Source of the DNA: Mesorhizobium loti
Lineage (GTDB): Bacteria; Pseudomonadota; Alphaproteobacteria; Rhizobiales; Rhizobiaceae
Direction of reading: 5' to 3'
Length of the DNA: 64,000 nucleotides
Assembly (NCBI RefSeq): GCF_002858745.1
Contig: NZ_PJRO01000021.1
Span: 1 to 64,000, forward strand
Part shown: positions 29,708 to 37,964 of the stretch, piece by piece
How the letters are laid out: the number at the start of each line of letters is the position of its first letter
Position numbering within the stretch: position 1 is the first letter of the stretch
Program-made: the position numbers and the translations under genes
The notes under the pieces: model-generated
What the model saw: only the letters and a program-made list of their open reading frames with translations
The model's database searches: none
What the model was told of the DNA's origin: nothing

Positions 29708-29965
29708 CTAAGCGATGAAAGATCCTGCAAGAGAGTTCCGCCACCCGCTTTGTTCTATCTCCTCCAATGTCGGATCGCGGGTCTCAAAGTCTCGCAGCAC
29801 CGCGAGGAAACCTTTTTCGACCTGAGCCAAGTCGGAAGGATGCAACCAACCCCATTCGCAATCCTCGCAATGTACATACAGTCTGCGATTGGTGATATCG
29901 GTTTGGAAGATGAGGCGCCCCTGATTGCAATGCGCACAGGTGCTTGCCCAGTAGAGCTTTCTCAT
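29708..29965 (-). CDS. Small CxxC zinc-ribbon-like hypothetical protein
   Basis: An 85-residue protein. Two CxxC pairs (STCAHCNQG and VHCEDCEWGW) are spaced like a zinc ribbon, followed by an acidic helical tail (RDPTLEEIEQSGWRN). ATG 29965 has GAAGG upstream; the frame is open further upstream but without a better start. The family is not recognised. Confidence 0.55.
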   Translation of the reverse strand: MRKLYWASTCAHCNQGRLIFQTDITNRRLYVHCEDCEWGWLHPSDLAQVEKGFLAVLRDFETRDPTLEEIEQSGWRNSLAGSFIA

Positions 29966-30068
29966 ACGGATGGACCTTCGCAGCGGTTGCCTTTGATTTT
30001 TGGGGGGCACGCAAAACTGCCGACCTACTTTCGGCTCCGTAGAAACATCCGAGCTAGTCGATGGCGGT

Positions 30069-30233
30069 TCACTCGCCCTTTGTCGACTTAATCCCGCGAC
30101 GCTCAGCATACTCGATGAGTGCGATTTCGATTACGGCCGTTATCGAGCGTCGATCGATCTCGGCAAGTTTTTGCGCCAACTCTAAGATCGCTGGATCTAA
30201 ACGTGTGGTGAACGGCTTCTTTGTCATTTCCAT
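30069..30233 (-). CDS. Ribbon-helix-helix DNA-binding protein
   Basis: A 54-residue frame with the layout of a CopG/Arc-type regulator: beta strand KPFTTRLDP, helix A ILELAQKLAEID, and helix B SITAVIEIALIEYAERRG. Proteins of this size are often antitoxins or plasmid/ICE regulators, but no toxin gene adjoins it. The start may be Met 1 at 30233 or Met 3 at 30227. A palindrome-rich stretch directly upstream could be its operator. Confidence 0.7.
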   Translation of the reverse strand: MEMTKKPFTTRLDPAILELAQKLAEIDRRSITAVIEIALIEYAERRGIKSTKGE

Positions 30234-30260
30234 TCGGCGCTTGAATTTCCACTACGGCCG

Positions 30261-30302
30261 TGCATAAATGTGCACGTGCAACGCAAGTGCTTTGCAAGTG
30301 CA
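30261..30302. promoter_or_regulatory. TGCA-rich palindromic control region
   Basis: The interval contains GTGCATAAATGTGCAC, the perfect palindrome TGCACGTGCA, and two CAAGTGC direct repeats. It lies 28 bases upstream of the ribbon-helix-helix gene and about 70 bases before the XRE regulator on the other strand, so it may be the shared operator. Confidence 0.45.
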
Positions 30303-30369
30303 CGGCAGGTCTTGGCGCAGCAACGCCGCGACCTGCCTAACCACGTCTAAGCTGTCTGGAGCTCGGATC

Positions 30370-31119
30370 ATGGCTGATTCCGACAATACCACGACTTTGT
30401 CTATCGTCACCCGCAGCAAGGCAATCGCTGGACTGGCGCCTGCAGCCTTTTCTCCCAACAATTCTAAAGCCGCATCAGAGACACTGCGGCCGACGTTCCG
30501 CGTAAGAGGCGGTCAGCTCATGAAAAGGCCGACCGATTTTACCACCGGCAGCAGCGCGATGAAGCGAACTGGCGCGAGGCAAGGATTGTCGAGCAGCTTG
30601 CGGGCGGAAAGCGGGGCCGGTGAACAAGCGATGACCCTGCTCGCGCGATTGTCCGAAATGCCGGCCGCATCGCGCGGGGTTGTCGCGGCCAAGCAGGTCA
30701 ATGCAGGTTCGGAAGCGGAGGCCCATCCGGTGGACCGGCATGTCGGCCGGCAGATCGCGGCCATACGGGTTCAGTCGGACGTTTCGCAAGCCCAGCTTGC
30801 CCGCTCCATCGGCATCAGCTTCCAGCAATTGCAGAAATACGAGAATGCGCGCAACCGCGTCAGTGCATCCATGCTCTATGAGATCGGCAGGTCGTTGGGT
30901 GTGCCCGTTGGCCGTTTCTTCCAGGGCCTGGACGGCAACGGCGAAGCCGTCGCCGCGGCCGCGCTGTTGCCGGCCGACGAACGCCTGGAGTTCATCGCCA
31001 GCGCCGAGGGGCGGCGGCTGATCGAGGGGCTCATGCAACTGCCGCCGGGCGTGCGCAGGCGCGTGTCGTCCCTGATTGCCGCGCTGGGTGAGGAGATAAA
31101 CGGTCCTCATTGCAGCTAG
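30370..31119 (+). CDS. XRE-family helix-turn-helix regulator
   Basis: About 249 residues. The HTH_3 domain lies near 120-185 (GRQIAAIRVQSDVSQAQLARS, FQQLQKYENARNRVSASMLY) and resembles common rhizobial chromosomal and plasmid regulators. A helical tail follows. The 115 residues before the HTH resemble nothing I know, and the true start may be downstream (ATG 30520 or 30631); ATG 30370 is listed because GGAG precedes it by eight bases. Confidence 0.7.
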   Translation: MADSDNTTTLSIVTRSKAIAGLAPAAFSPNNSKAASETLRPTFRVRGGQLMKRPTDFTTGSSAMKRTGARQGLSSSLRAESGAGEQAMTLLARLSEMPAASRGVVAAKQVNAGSEAEAHPVDRHVGRQIAAIRVQSDVSQAQLARSIGISFQQLQKYENARNRVSASMLYEIGRSLGVPVGRFFQGLDGNGEAVAAAALLPADERLEFIASAEGRRLIEGLMQLPPGVRRRVSSLIAALGEEINGPHCS

Positions 31120-31202
31120 CGGCGGCACATGCGGGCTTGGCACAGCCACTCGTCACGGCCGGCAGCGCAGTCGGAACGGCCGGCATGCTCAAGGATACGC
31201 GC

Positions 31203-32114
31203 ATGGAACTGTTGCACGGCGGATTGAAACTGCGGCAGCTGCAGGTCTTCCGCGAAGTGTTGCGGGCCGGCTCGGCGCGGCGTGCCGCGGCCGTTCTGGG
31301 CATCACCCAGCCGGCGATCAGCCAGCACGTCAAGCAACTGGAGGCCACGCTCGGCATCACATTGTTCGAACGCTCGACCAACCGCATTCAGCCCTTGCAG
31401 CAGGCCTGGGAGCTGCTGCGCCACGTCGAGCTGGCGGTGAATGCCCTCGAACGGCTGGAAGCGTCAATCTTCGCGATGAAGAGTGATGACCGCCAGCGCA
31501 TTGCGATCGCGTCGCCAGCTGTTTTCGGTTTTGTCACGCTGCCCAGGGTGGTGGCTATCATCCGCGCACAGACCAGATCGCATGTCCGCACGATCTCGGG
31601 CACCTATGACCAGGTCGGTGAGCACATCCTTGCCGGCCGCGCGGATCTCGGCATCTCGCGGCTGCCCGTCGATCCGTGCCTGTTCGATTGGGCGCCGCTC
31701 GGTTCGGCCCGCAATGTCTGCGTGTTCCATCCCGGCCATCGCTTCTCAAGACAGGAGCGGGTGGAGGCGCATGACCTTGCCAACGAAACCATCGTCGACG
31801 TCGATCCGCGCTTTGCCTCGCATCAGATGAACATGAACGCGCTGCGCTTCGAGGGCATCGAGCCGGACATTCTGGTCGAATACGATTCCAGTGGTCATGA
31901 GGCGGGCTTTGTCTCTGCCGGGCTTGGCGTCTCGATCACCAACGATATCCTGGCGCGCGAATATGCTGCCTTCGGCCTGCAGATGCGGCCGGTCGAACCC
32001 TCGGCGCTCTATCACTATGTTGCGATCTGGCAGAAGGGCAGGGTGTTCTCGGATGCCCTGAAGGTTTCGCTCGACGCGATACGTTCGACATTTGCAGCTG
32101 GTGCATCCGGCTGA
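31203..32114 (+). CDS. LysR family transcriptional regulator
   Basis: A 303-residue LysR protein: HTH at about 10-65 (SARRAAAVLGITQPAISQHV) and a complete effector-binding domain (ADLGISRLPVDPCLFDW, FVSAGLGVSITNDI). ATG 31203 follows AAGGA; upstream in-frame starts would add a low-complexity extension overlapping the XRE gene's end. No target operon adjoins it. Similar proteins regulate amino acid or opine uptake genes, but nothing here fixes the ligand. Confidence 0.83.
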   Translation: MELLHGGLKLRQLQVFREVLRAGSARRAAAVLGITQPAISQHVKQLEATLGITLFERSTNRIQPLQQAWELLRHVELAVNALERLEASIFAMKSDDRQRIAIASPAVFGFVTLPRVVAIIRAQTRSHVRTISGTYDQVGEHILAGRADLGISRLPVDPCLFDWAPLGSARNVCVFHPGHRFSRQERVEAHDLANETIVDVDPRFASHQMNMNALRFEGIEPDILVEYDSSGHEAGFVSAGLGVSITNDILAREYAAFGLQMRPVEPSALYHYVAIWQKGRVFSDALKVSLDAIRSTFAAGASG

Positions 32115-32228
32115 ACGGTGCGCTGGAATGGCTTTCGGATCTGCACGCGACTGGTTCATCGGGTGCGCCGATCAAGCGATTCCTGATGCCGAGACAAGGT
32201 CGATCTCAAGAGGCTTTGCGCTTTCCCG

Positions 32229-32570
32229 TCAATGCTCGTTGAGGACTTCCATCTCAACACCCAGCTTCCGGTACCGATTGACCTCTTGCTTGGCGAGTAT
32301 CTCCGAAGTGGTATCCAGGATTTGCTTCCGGCTGCCGTTCTCCTGCAAAGCATACAAGAACCAACGCCAATGGGCGGCATTCGGCTTCTGCCGGCTATCG
32401 GCGACATTGCCCCAATCCTTCAGCCGCTCGACCAATATCTTCTTTGGAAGCGGCTCCTTTTGGGCCTGAGGGGCGGTGTGTTTGACCGTTGCCGAGAAAG
32501 CCTGCCTCGGCGCGTGGAGTTTTGCGCGCATCCGCTGTTCCAGATCCGCGAGCTCATCTTCGTCACTCAT
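32229..32570 (-). CDS. Hypothetical protein of the mobilisation region
   Basis: A 113-residue, charged, mainly helical protein (SDEDELADLEQRMRAKL at the start, ILDTTSEILAKQEVNRY near the end). It is encoded just after the AlpA-like gene on the same strand as traA. I do not recognise a family. Its place in the transfer block suggests an ICE accessory or regulatory role. Confidence 0.6.
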   Translation of the reverse strand: MSDEDELADLEQRMRAKLHAPRQAFSATVKHTAPQAQKEPLPKKILVERLKDWGNVADSRQKPNAAHWRWFLYALQENGSRKQILDTTSEILAKQEVNRYRKLGVEMEVLNEH

Positions 32571-32683
32571 AGTTTCTCGCAATGCCTTCTTCGTTTCCTG
32601 GCTGTACGGCGCTTCTTCCCGCCCTCAGAGATGGATCAGTAAAATCGTCCAGAGTCCGTGTGGCCAGTCTCAGCGACCGGCCC

Positions 32684-32899
32684 TCAACATGATTCCGTCG
32701 CCCCATCTTTTGGCCGCCAGTGCATAGGATCGGCAACCCAAAGGTTGATTTCGGATTCATGCCAGCCGGCGCCATTGACGCTGATCCTGATCTGAGCCGG
32801 GAACGAGCCTTCGGCGATCTTGCGATAAAGGGTGGAGCGGGTAAGCCCGGTTCGAGACAGGACGGATTTGAGACGGATGATCCGGTCTGGCTCTCGCAT
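32684..32899 (-). CDS. AlpA-like excisionase/regulator
   Basis: A 71-residue winged-helix protein of the AlpA/MerR-like excisionase group: RLKSVLSRTGLTRSTLYRKI, EGSFPAQIRIS and GWHESEINLWV are the family landmarks. A perfect AGGAGG precedes ATG 32899. Proteins of this type act as recombination directionality factors in Mesorhizobium ICEs (RdfS) or as transcription activators of integrase genes, so this is the natural candidate partner for the guaA integrase. Confidence 0.82.
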   Translation of the reverse strand: MREPDRIIRLKSVLSRTGLTRSTLYRKIAEGSFPAQIRISVNGAGWHESEINLWVADPMHWRPKDGATESC

Positions 32900-33027
32900 G
32901 GTCGTTCTGCCTCCTGCTGGGTGTATCTGGCCGCTCTCAGGATCAGATGCGCGAGGCATTGGAGTTCTGCAAGGCGCCCCGTTCCACCGTGCGGCCATAG
33001 CGAAGCGCCGGCTGCAAATCGGACGGT

Positions 33028-36000
33028 TCAGAGCCCGATGCCACGTCCCCTGCCGAGATCGATACCGTGCGTGAACGCGAGTTCGGCACCGAGCCGGCGG
33101 CCGGTTTCCATCCCGATGCCAAGCGCCTTCTTGTGATTGGCAAGGATGGATTCAAGCTGCGGATCGCGTTCGAGGCTTTTGGCCATGTTGCTCATCTGTG
33201 AGCGGGTCGCCCGATAGCCAGTCATGTTAGCGGCCTGGTATTGGCGCTGGCTAGTCTGGTCGAGCTTTTGCCAGCGTTCGACAAAGCGCTCGGCTCTGGC
33301 GTTCAGATCGAGGCTGGCATCGTTGCTGCGTCCGGTGCGGATTTCCGTTTCGAGTTGCAGCGCGCGAATGGCGCGATTGACCTTGCCTGTGGCCGCCTCG
33401 TGGGCGAGTTCGGGATGTTTGGCGTAAGCCGCCTCGGCATCGCGCCAGCCATGCGGTCGTACCTTCTCGAAAGCTTGGCGGGCGTTGTCGAGTTCGCGCA
33501 AGCGCTCGGGACTGATTTTGTCGTTCGTTTCTCCAGCGATAAGCATTGCGTCGACGGCACGGGCATGGCGGGTGAGGGCATCGGTGCGGGCTTTGCGCAT
33601 CACTGCTTCTGGATCTTGCGCCGGGTTTACGTCAGGCTTTGCAAAATCACTGTGCGCTTCTTCGCCTGCATTTTCTCTTGTCGGCTCGCACCGACTTTCC
33701 TGGCTCGACGAGAGCAAGCCGCTGATGCGTTCGCGCAGCCTTTCCGGCAGAATGCGCCTTACGATCTCAGCGACACGTTCGGTGAAGGTGATGCCGCGCC
33801 GTTCGGCATAGAGCCGGGCCGGATCCACCGTCTCGTAGTCGGATGCCATATCCTTGGCGCGGTCGCGCGACAGCGTGCGCGCGAGCCGGTCTGGATTGGC
33901 AAAGTCATCGCTGCCGTAATGCAGGTCCACACCTTCACGATGGCGCGACAGGGCAACGTAAGCGCCATGCGCATCCATGCCGGGTGTGGCAAGTACATGG
34001 CTGCGATCAACCGTCATGCCCTGTGCCTTATGAATGGTCGTCGCATAGCCATGGTCGAGGCGATCATAATCCTTGAAGTCGAAGGCGACGGAGCGGCCAT
34101 CGTCGGTGCGCACAGACATGGCCCGCGTGTCGACCTGTTCGATGGTGCCAAGCGTGCCGTTCTTCACGCCAAGCCCGCGCTCGTTTTGCAGGAACATGAC
34201 GCGATCGCCGCTGGCGAAGTGGCGCTTGCCACGGTCGACGGTGACGCTGACCTCGCCGCCTAAATCGCCGGCCTCGCGCATGCGCTCACGCGCGGCCTCG
34301 TTGAGTAAACGAACCTCATCATTGGTGTGGGTGAGGATGATGCGGTTTTGGCCTCGCTGCAGCTGCCGCTCGCGATCCCAGCGCTCGATCAAATCCTCTC
34401 GTGCATGCTCGCGACTTGCCGCCTCATGCACCATGTCGTGAGCACGGTATGCTTCAAGCGCATCGCCGATCCTGGCTGTCGCCAGATCGCGTGTGGCGTC
34501 GCGTTGCCAGTCATCACGCTGGCGGCGCACATCGCCGATCTCAGCGCCGCCATGACGTTCGTGCAGCGACCGCAGGGCGGCGCCCGCCTCGATGGCCTGC
34601 AACTGTTGCGGGTCCCCGACCAGCACGATCTTTGCGCCGGCCTCGGCTGCATGGGAAAGCACGCGCGCCATCTGGCGCGTGCCGACCATGCCTGCCTCAT
34701 CAATGATCAGCACATCATCTACCGACAGTAGATCGCGGCCCTGCTGCCAGCCATGCTCCATGCTGGCGATGGTGCGCGAGACTATGCCCGACCCGCTTTC
34801 GAGATTTTCGGCAGCGATGCCGGAAAGGGCGGCACCGCGGACGCGATAGCCGGCACCCTCCCATGCCTCGCGTGCCACGCCAAGCATCGCGCTCTTTCCC
34901 GTTCCGGCATGACCGATGACGAGCGCCAGATCTTGTCCGTCGGTGATGTGAGACAGCGCGTCCTGCTGCTCGCCGGACAGTCTTAGACTGTTCGCCACGG
35001 CCCGTGCCAAGGCTATGTCTCGATCCCGAGCGCTCACCGCATGGCGCTCGCGCTCAGCCATGCGTTCCGCTGCTGCGTACAAACGCTGCTCGGCCGCGAT
35101 CATGTCGCGTGTGGTGAAGCGCTCCATGCCGCGGCCGTCGCTTCCGAGTTCGACCAGAACGGGCGAACTTCCCAACGCGTTCATCACCGCATTGAACTGC
35201 TCCACTCCATCGCTATGACGGTGTGCGAACAGCGCCATGTCGCGCCGTGAGAATGTCGATTGCTGCTGTGTAATGGCATCCAAAGCCAAAGCGGGATCGG
35301 CAAGGATGCGCGCACCATTGTTGCGCGCGATCTCGCGATGCAGTTCGGCGCGGTCCGCAACGTCTTGCGCTTCGGCTTCGACACTCCGTGTCTCGATACG
35401 CTGTGCCGATGCGCCGATCTGGCTCTGTGGTTCGAGCTCGATGCCCTGTGCCTCCAGGCTGCGATGGTCGATGCGAGCGTCGATGTCGAGGTCGGCCAGA
35501 CGCTCATTGGCAAGCTCGGCCCAGCGTTCGCGCCAACGCTCGATCATCTGCGTGCTGTTCCAGTCCCGCACCTTCGGGCCAAAACCGTTCTCGTCGAGCG
35601 AGCGCATGGTGAGCATGACATGGGCGTGGGGTTTTGGCATACCATCCTCGCCAATATCCCAATGCACGTTGAGATCGGCGATCATGCCGGCATCGACGAA
35701 CTGCGCCTGCACGAAGTCGCGGGCCAGTTCGATGCCCTGTGCCTTGCTCAACTCGCGGGGCAGGGCGAACTCCACCTCGCGGGCAAGCTGCGCGTCCTTG
35801 CGCTTCTCGAAGGCCTCGACGTCGTTCCACAGCCGTTCGCGATCGCGCAAGTGCTCAGGTGCATCCTCGGGCAACAGCACCTCAGAATGCACGACGCCGC
35901 GTTTGGCGGAGAAGTCATGGCTGCGCTCGACGCGCTCATCGCGCAGCCGCGAGGCCGAGCGGTAGGCGGCGGACGCCACCGCACTTGAGCCAGCCTTACG

Positions 36001-36036
36001 GCCAATGACCTTGACGTGAAGATGATAGATCGCCAT
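33028..36036 (-). CDS. traA: TraA conjugative relaxase-helicase (MOBQ type)
   Basis: A 1002-residue protein. The MobA/MobL relaxase domain (1-220) has the metal histidines H137 and H139 in PKPHAHVML and H125 in NVHWDIGEDG. The TraI/RecD2-like helicase has Walker A GHAGTGKSAML (about 375), Walker B LIIDEAGMVG, motif III LVGDPQQLQ and TIHKAQGMTVDRS. It would nick oriT, stay bound to the 5' end and unwind the strand. It is about 100 residues shorter than typical Ti-plasmid TraA, at the C-terminal end, but all motifs are intact. It is divergent from traC-traD, as on Ti plasmids. Confidence 0.93.
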   Translation of the reverse strand: MAIYHLHVKVIGRKAGSSAVASAAYRSASRLRDERVERSHDFSAKRGVVHSEVLLPEDAPEHLRDRERLWNDVEAFEKRKDAQLAREVEFALPRELSKAQGIELARDFVQAQFVDAGMIADLNVHWDIGEDGMPKPHAHVMLTMRSLDENGFGPKVRDWNSTQMIERWRERWAELANERLADLDIDARIDHRSLEAQGIELEPQSQIGASAQRIETRSVEAEAQDVADRAELHREIARNNGARILADPALALDAITQQQSTFSRRDMALFAHRHSDGVEQFNAVMNALGSSPVLVELGSDGRGMERFTTRDMIAAEQRLYAAAERMAERERHAVSARDRDIALARAVANSLRLSGEQQDALSHITDGQDLALVIGHAGTGKSAMLGVAREAWEGAGYRVRGAALSGIAAENLESGSGIVSRTIASMEHGWQQGRDLLSVDDVLIIDEAGMVGTRQMARVLSHAAEAGAKIVLVGDPQQLQAIEAGAALRSLHERHGGAEIGDVRRQRDDWQRDATRDLATARIGDALEAYRAHDMVHEAASREHAREDLIERWDRERQLQRGQNRIILTHTNDEVRLLNEAARERMREAGDLGGEVSVTVDRGKRHFASGDRVMFLQNERGLGVKNGTLGTIEQVDTRAMSVRTDDGRSVAFDFKDYDRLDHGYATTIHKAQGMTVDRSHVLATPGMDAHGAYVALSRHREGVDLHYGSDDFANPDRLARTLSRDRAKDMASDYETVDPARLYAERRGITFTERVAEIVRRILPERLRERISGLLSSSQESRCEPTRENAGEEAHSDFAKPDVNPAQDPEAVMRKARTDALTRHARAVDAMLIAGETNDKISPERLRELDNARQAFEKVRPHGWRDAEAAYAKHPELAHEAATGKVNRAIRALQLETEIRTGRSNDASLDLNARAERFVERWQKLDQTSQRQYQAANMTGYRATRSQMSNMAKSLERDPQLESILANHKKALGIGMETGRRLGAELAFTHGIDLGRGRGIGL

Positions 36037-36066
36037 CGCGCTGCGATCATCAGCACGATCAAGCGC

Positions 36067-36100
36067 ACGTCGGAACGACGTATAAGCGCGCCCTCCCTCG
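36067..36100 (+). other. Candidate origin of transfer (oriT) with RSF1010-like nic site
   Basis: Between the divergent traA and traC, a 6-bp inverted repeat ACGTCG-GAA-CGACGT (36067-36081) is followed by TAAGCGCGCCCTCCC. RSF1010 has an inverted repeat followed by TAAGTGCGCCCTCCC, nicked after TAAGTGCG. By analogy the nick would fall between 36090 and 36091. Position, inverted repeat and nic word all fit a MOBQ relaxase substrate. Confidence 0.8.
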
Positions 36101-36217
36101 AAAAAATCTCGGGATGGACCGGTGCGTCCCAGACCATTCCGGCAACATGGAAGCCTTCTGCAGGGCGCAGGGTTATCTTCAGAACATCAACAATTCTTCC
36201 GGACGAAGGACCCAAGA

Positions 36218-36544
36218 ATGCGTAAGCCACGTGACTATGACAACGAACTGAAGGCGCTGGAGGGCAAAGCAAAAGAACTCAAGACGCGCAAGGTGCAGCA
36301 GCTCGGCGAACTGGTGATTACCACCGGTGCCGACGGTCTCAGCGCCGACGAACTTGCCGGCGCGCTGCTGGTGCTCGCCGAGACGAAAGATGCCGCCAAA
36401 CGGGAGGCATGGGCCAAGCGTGGCGCTGTCTTCTTTCGTGGCAAATCGCGGCGATCTTCGCCAGCGCCTGAACGCGACGCTGGCGGCAATCAAACGCAAC
36501 CGGGCAGCGCGCAATCGCCATCGGGCGGAACTGGCGCGGCATGA
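36218..36544 (+). CDS. traC: TraC conjugal transfer protein
   Basis: A 108-residue accessory protein of the Ti-type DNA processing set. The N-terminal coiled region (ELKALEGKAKELKTRKVQQL) and LVITTGADGLSADELAGALL are characteristic of TraC. ATG 36218 follows GGACGAAGGA. TraC helps the relaxase at oriT; the gene lies immediately beside the predicted origin. Its stop overlaps the start region of traD. Confidence 0.82.
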   Translation: MRKPRDYDNELKALEGKAKELKTRKVQQLGELVITTGADGLSADELAGALLVLAETKDAAKREAWAKRGAVFFRGKSRRSSPAPERDAGGNQTQPGSAQSPSGGTGAA

Positions 36545-36545
36545 C

Positions 36546-36785
36546 ATGCGGAACTGGCAGGTCGAACGCCGCAGACGCACGCGGAAACTCATCGAACTCG
36601 GCGGGCTCGTCGTCAAGGCGGGCATTGTCGAACTGACCAATGACGATCGCGCCATAATCTACGGCGCGCTGCTATGGATGGCGACCAAGCTCAAAAGTGA
36701 AGAGGGCGAACGGGCGCGGCAGCTATGGGCAGGCAAGGGGGAACAGGCCTTCAAGCCAAAGCAGATTAACGAAGCGGAAGGCTAA
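36546..36785 (+). CDS. traD: TraD conjugal transfer protein
   Basis: A 79-residue protein with the TraD core RTRKLIELGGLVVKAGI and DDRAIIYGALLWMA. It begins two bases after the traC stop, so translation is coupled. In Ti-type systems traG, the coupling ATPase, follows immediately; here the next 330 bases are non-coding and then an unrelated cluster begins, so the set is truncated after traD. Confidence 0.82.
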   Translation: MRNWQVERRRRTRKLIELGGLVVKAGIVELTNDDRAIIYGALLWMATKLKSEEGERARQLWAGKGEQAFKPKQINEAEG

Positions 36786-37119
36786 AGATATGCGATCTCG
36801 CGCAAGCGGACATCGAGCGTCGATGTTGCCGTTGATTGAGACGAGACGAACTCAAAACGTTGCGCATGAGGCAGCCAACGGAGATCTGGCGGTAGCGGTT
36901 AAGGCGAAAGCGGATTGTCCGCTTTGCGCCACCATGTTGGTCGTTCATTGCGCCTGGCCGTTTCCCCGAAAGCGGACATCGTTGGGCCGCTAAGCTGGGT
37001 GTTCGCAGTTATCCATAATTTCTCTCGATGATAGTCATTGGTGGGCTTCGGATTCGCAAGTGCAGCAGCCGATTGCGTGTGTCGTACCAACAACAGGCCG
37101 GCCATTACCCCCCGGCATG
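36786..37119. other. Non-coding boundary between mobilisation block and catabolic cluster
   Basis: 334 bases without a credible gene. It holds a perfect hairpin AAAGCGGA-TTG-TCCGCTTT (36907-36925) and two copies of AAGCGGACATCG about 170 bases apart (near 36805 and 36970). The position where traG would be and the change of gene content place the island's right border here, but no copy of the guaA attachment word was found. Confidence 0.5.
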
Positions 37120-37947
37120 TTAGCTCAATTGCCAGGCTGTTCGCAGTTCGTCGACGGTGGCCGGCCGATAGCCAAGGCCTAAAAGGCCATTCTTGGCGGC
37201 ACTGACCAGGTCCTCGTTGCCGCCGGCGATTCGGCCATCGGGCAGCAGCAGATTGTTCTCGAAACCCACGCGGATGTTGCCGCCGAGCAGCGCGCCGGCC
37301 AGCACGCAGGCAGCTTCCCTGTCGCCGAAGGCGCAGGTCGACCAGTGCGCGAAGCGCGGCATAGCCGCATCGAGAAACGGCAACAGGTCGGCCGGATCGG
37401 ATTTTTGGCCGGTTGTGTATCGTCCCAACACATAGAGGACGGAAAGCTGCTCGAATGGAATCACACCGTGCAACCTCAGATCTTCCAGCCGCAGCGCTTC
37501 CTCGGGCGAATAGAGGATGAACTGCGGAGCGATATTTTCTCGGCGTAGCTCGTCAAGAAAGGCGCTGAACTCGGCTTCGCCTTGCTCATCCGGCAACAGT
37601 TCGCGCAAGGCCAGCGAGACTGATTCCGGGCGAACCTCGCGGACCACCCGCATCTGTTCGGCCGGCGTGTAGACGCCAAGCGATTCGCTGGTGATCTGGA
37701 GAACGAGCCTATCACCAACCGCCTGCTCTATCGCAGCTAGCGCATCGCGATAGGCATCGGCATCGAGCAGTTGTCTGCCCTCGCCGTCGCGGACATGGAC
37801 GTGGATCATGCTGGCGCCAGCGTCGAGGCAGCGGCGGGCAACATCGGCGAGTTCCGTCGCCGTCATCGGAAGTGCCGGATGATCCGCATGGGTTTTTCGG
37901 CCGCCATTGGGGGCGACGGCGATCGAGATGGGACGGGCTGCAGTCAT
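37120..37947 (-). CDS. BKACE enzyme (3-keto-5-aminohexanoate cleavage family)
   Basis: A 275-residue TIM-barrel of the DUF849/BKACE family. The zinc-binding His pair is in MIHVHVRD (H49, H51), with further signatures ITSESLGVYTP and RVGFENNLLLPDG near the C-terminus. Family members condense a beta-keto acid with acetyl-CoA and split it into acetoacetate and a new acyl-CoA. The actual keto acid is unknown. It is the last gene of the minus-strand cluster, 17 bases after the C45 gene. Confidence 0.9.
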   Translation of the reverse strand: MTAARPISIAVAPNGGRKTHADHPALPMTATELADVARRCLDAGASMIHVHVRDGEGRQLLDADAYRDALAAIEQAVGDRLVLQITSESLGVYTPAEQMRVVREVRPESVSLALRELLPDEQGEAEFSAFLDELRRENIAPQFILYSPEEALRLEDLRLHGVIPFEQLSVLYVLGRYTTGQKSDPADLLPFLDAAMPRFAHWSTCAFGDREAACVLAGALLGGNIRVGFENNLLLPDGRIAGGNEDLVSAAKNGLLGLGYRPATVDELRTAWQLS

Positions 37948-37964
37948 TCAATCCTCGATCAAGG

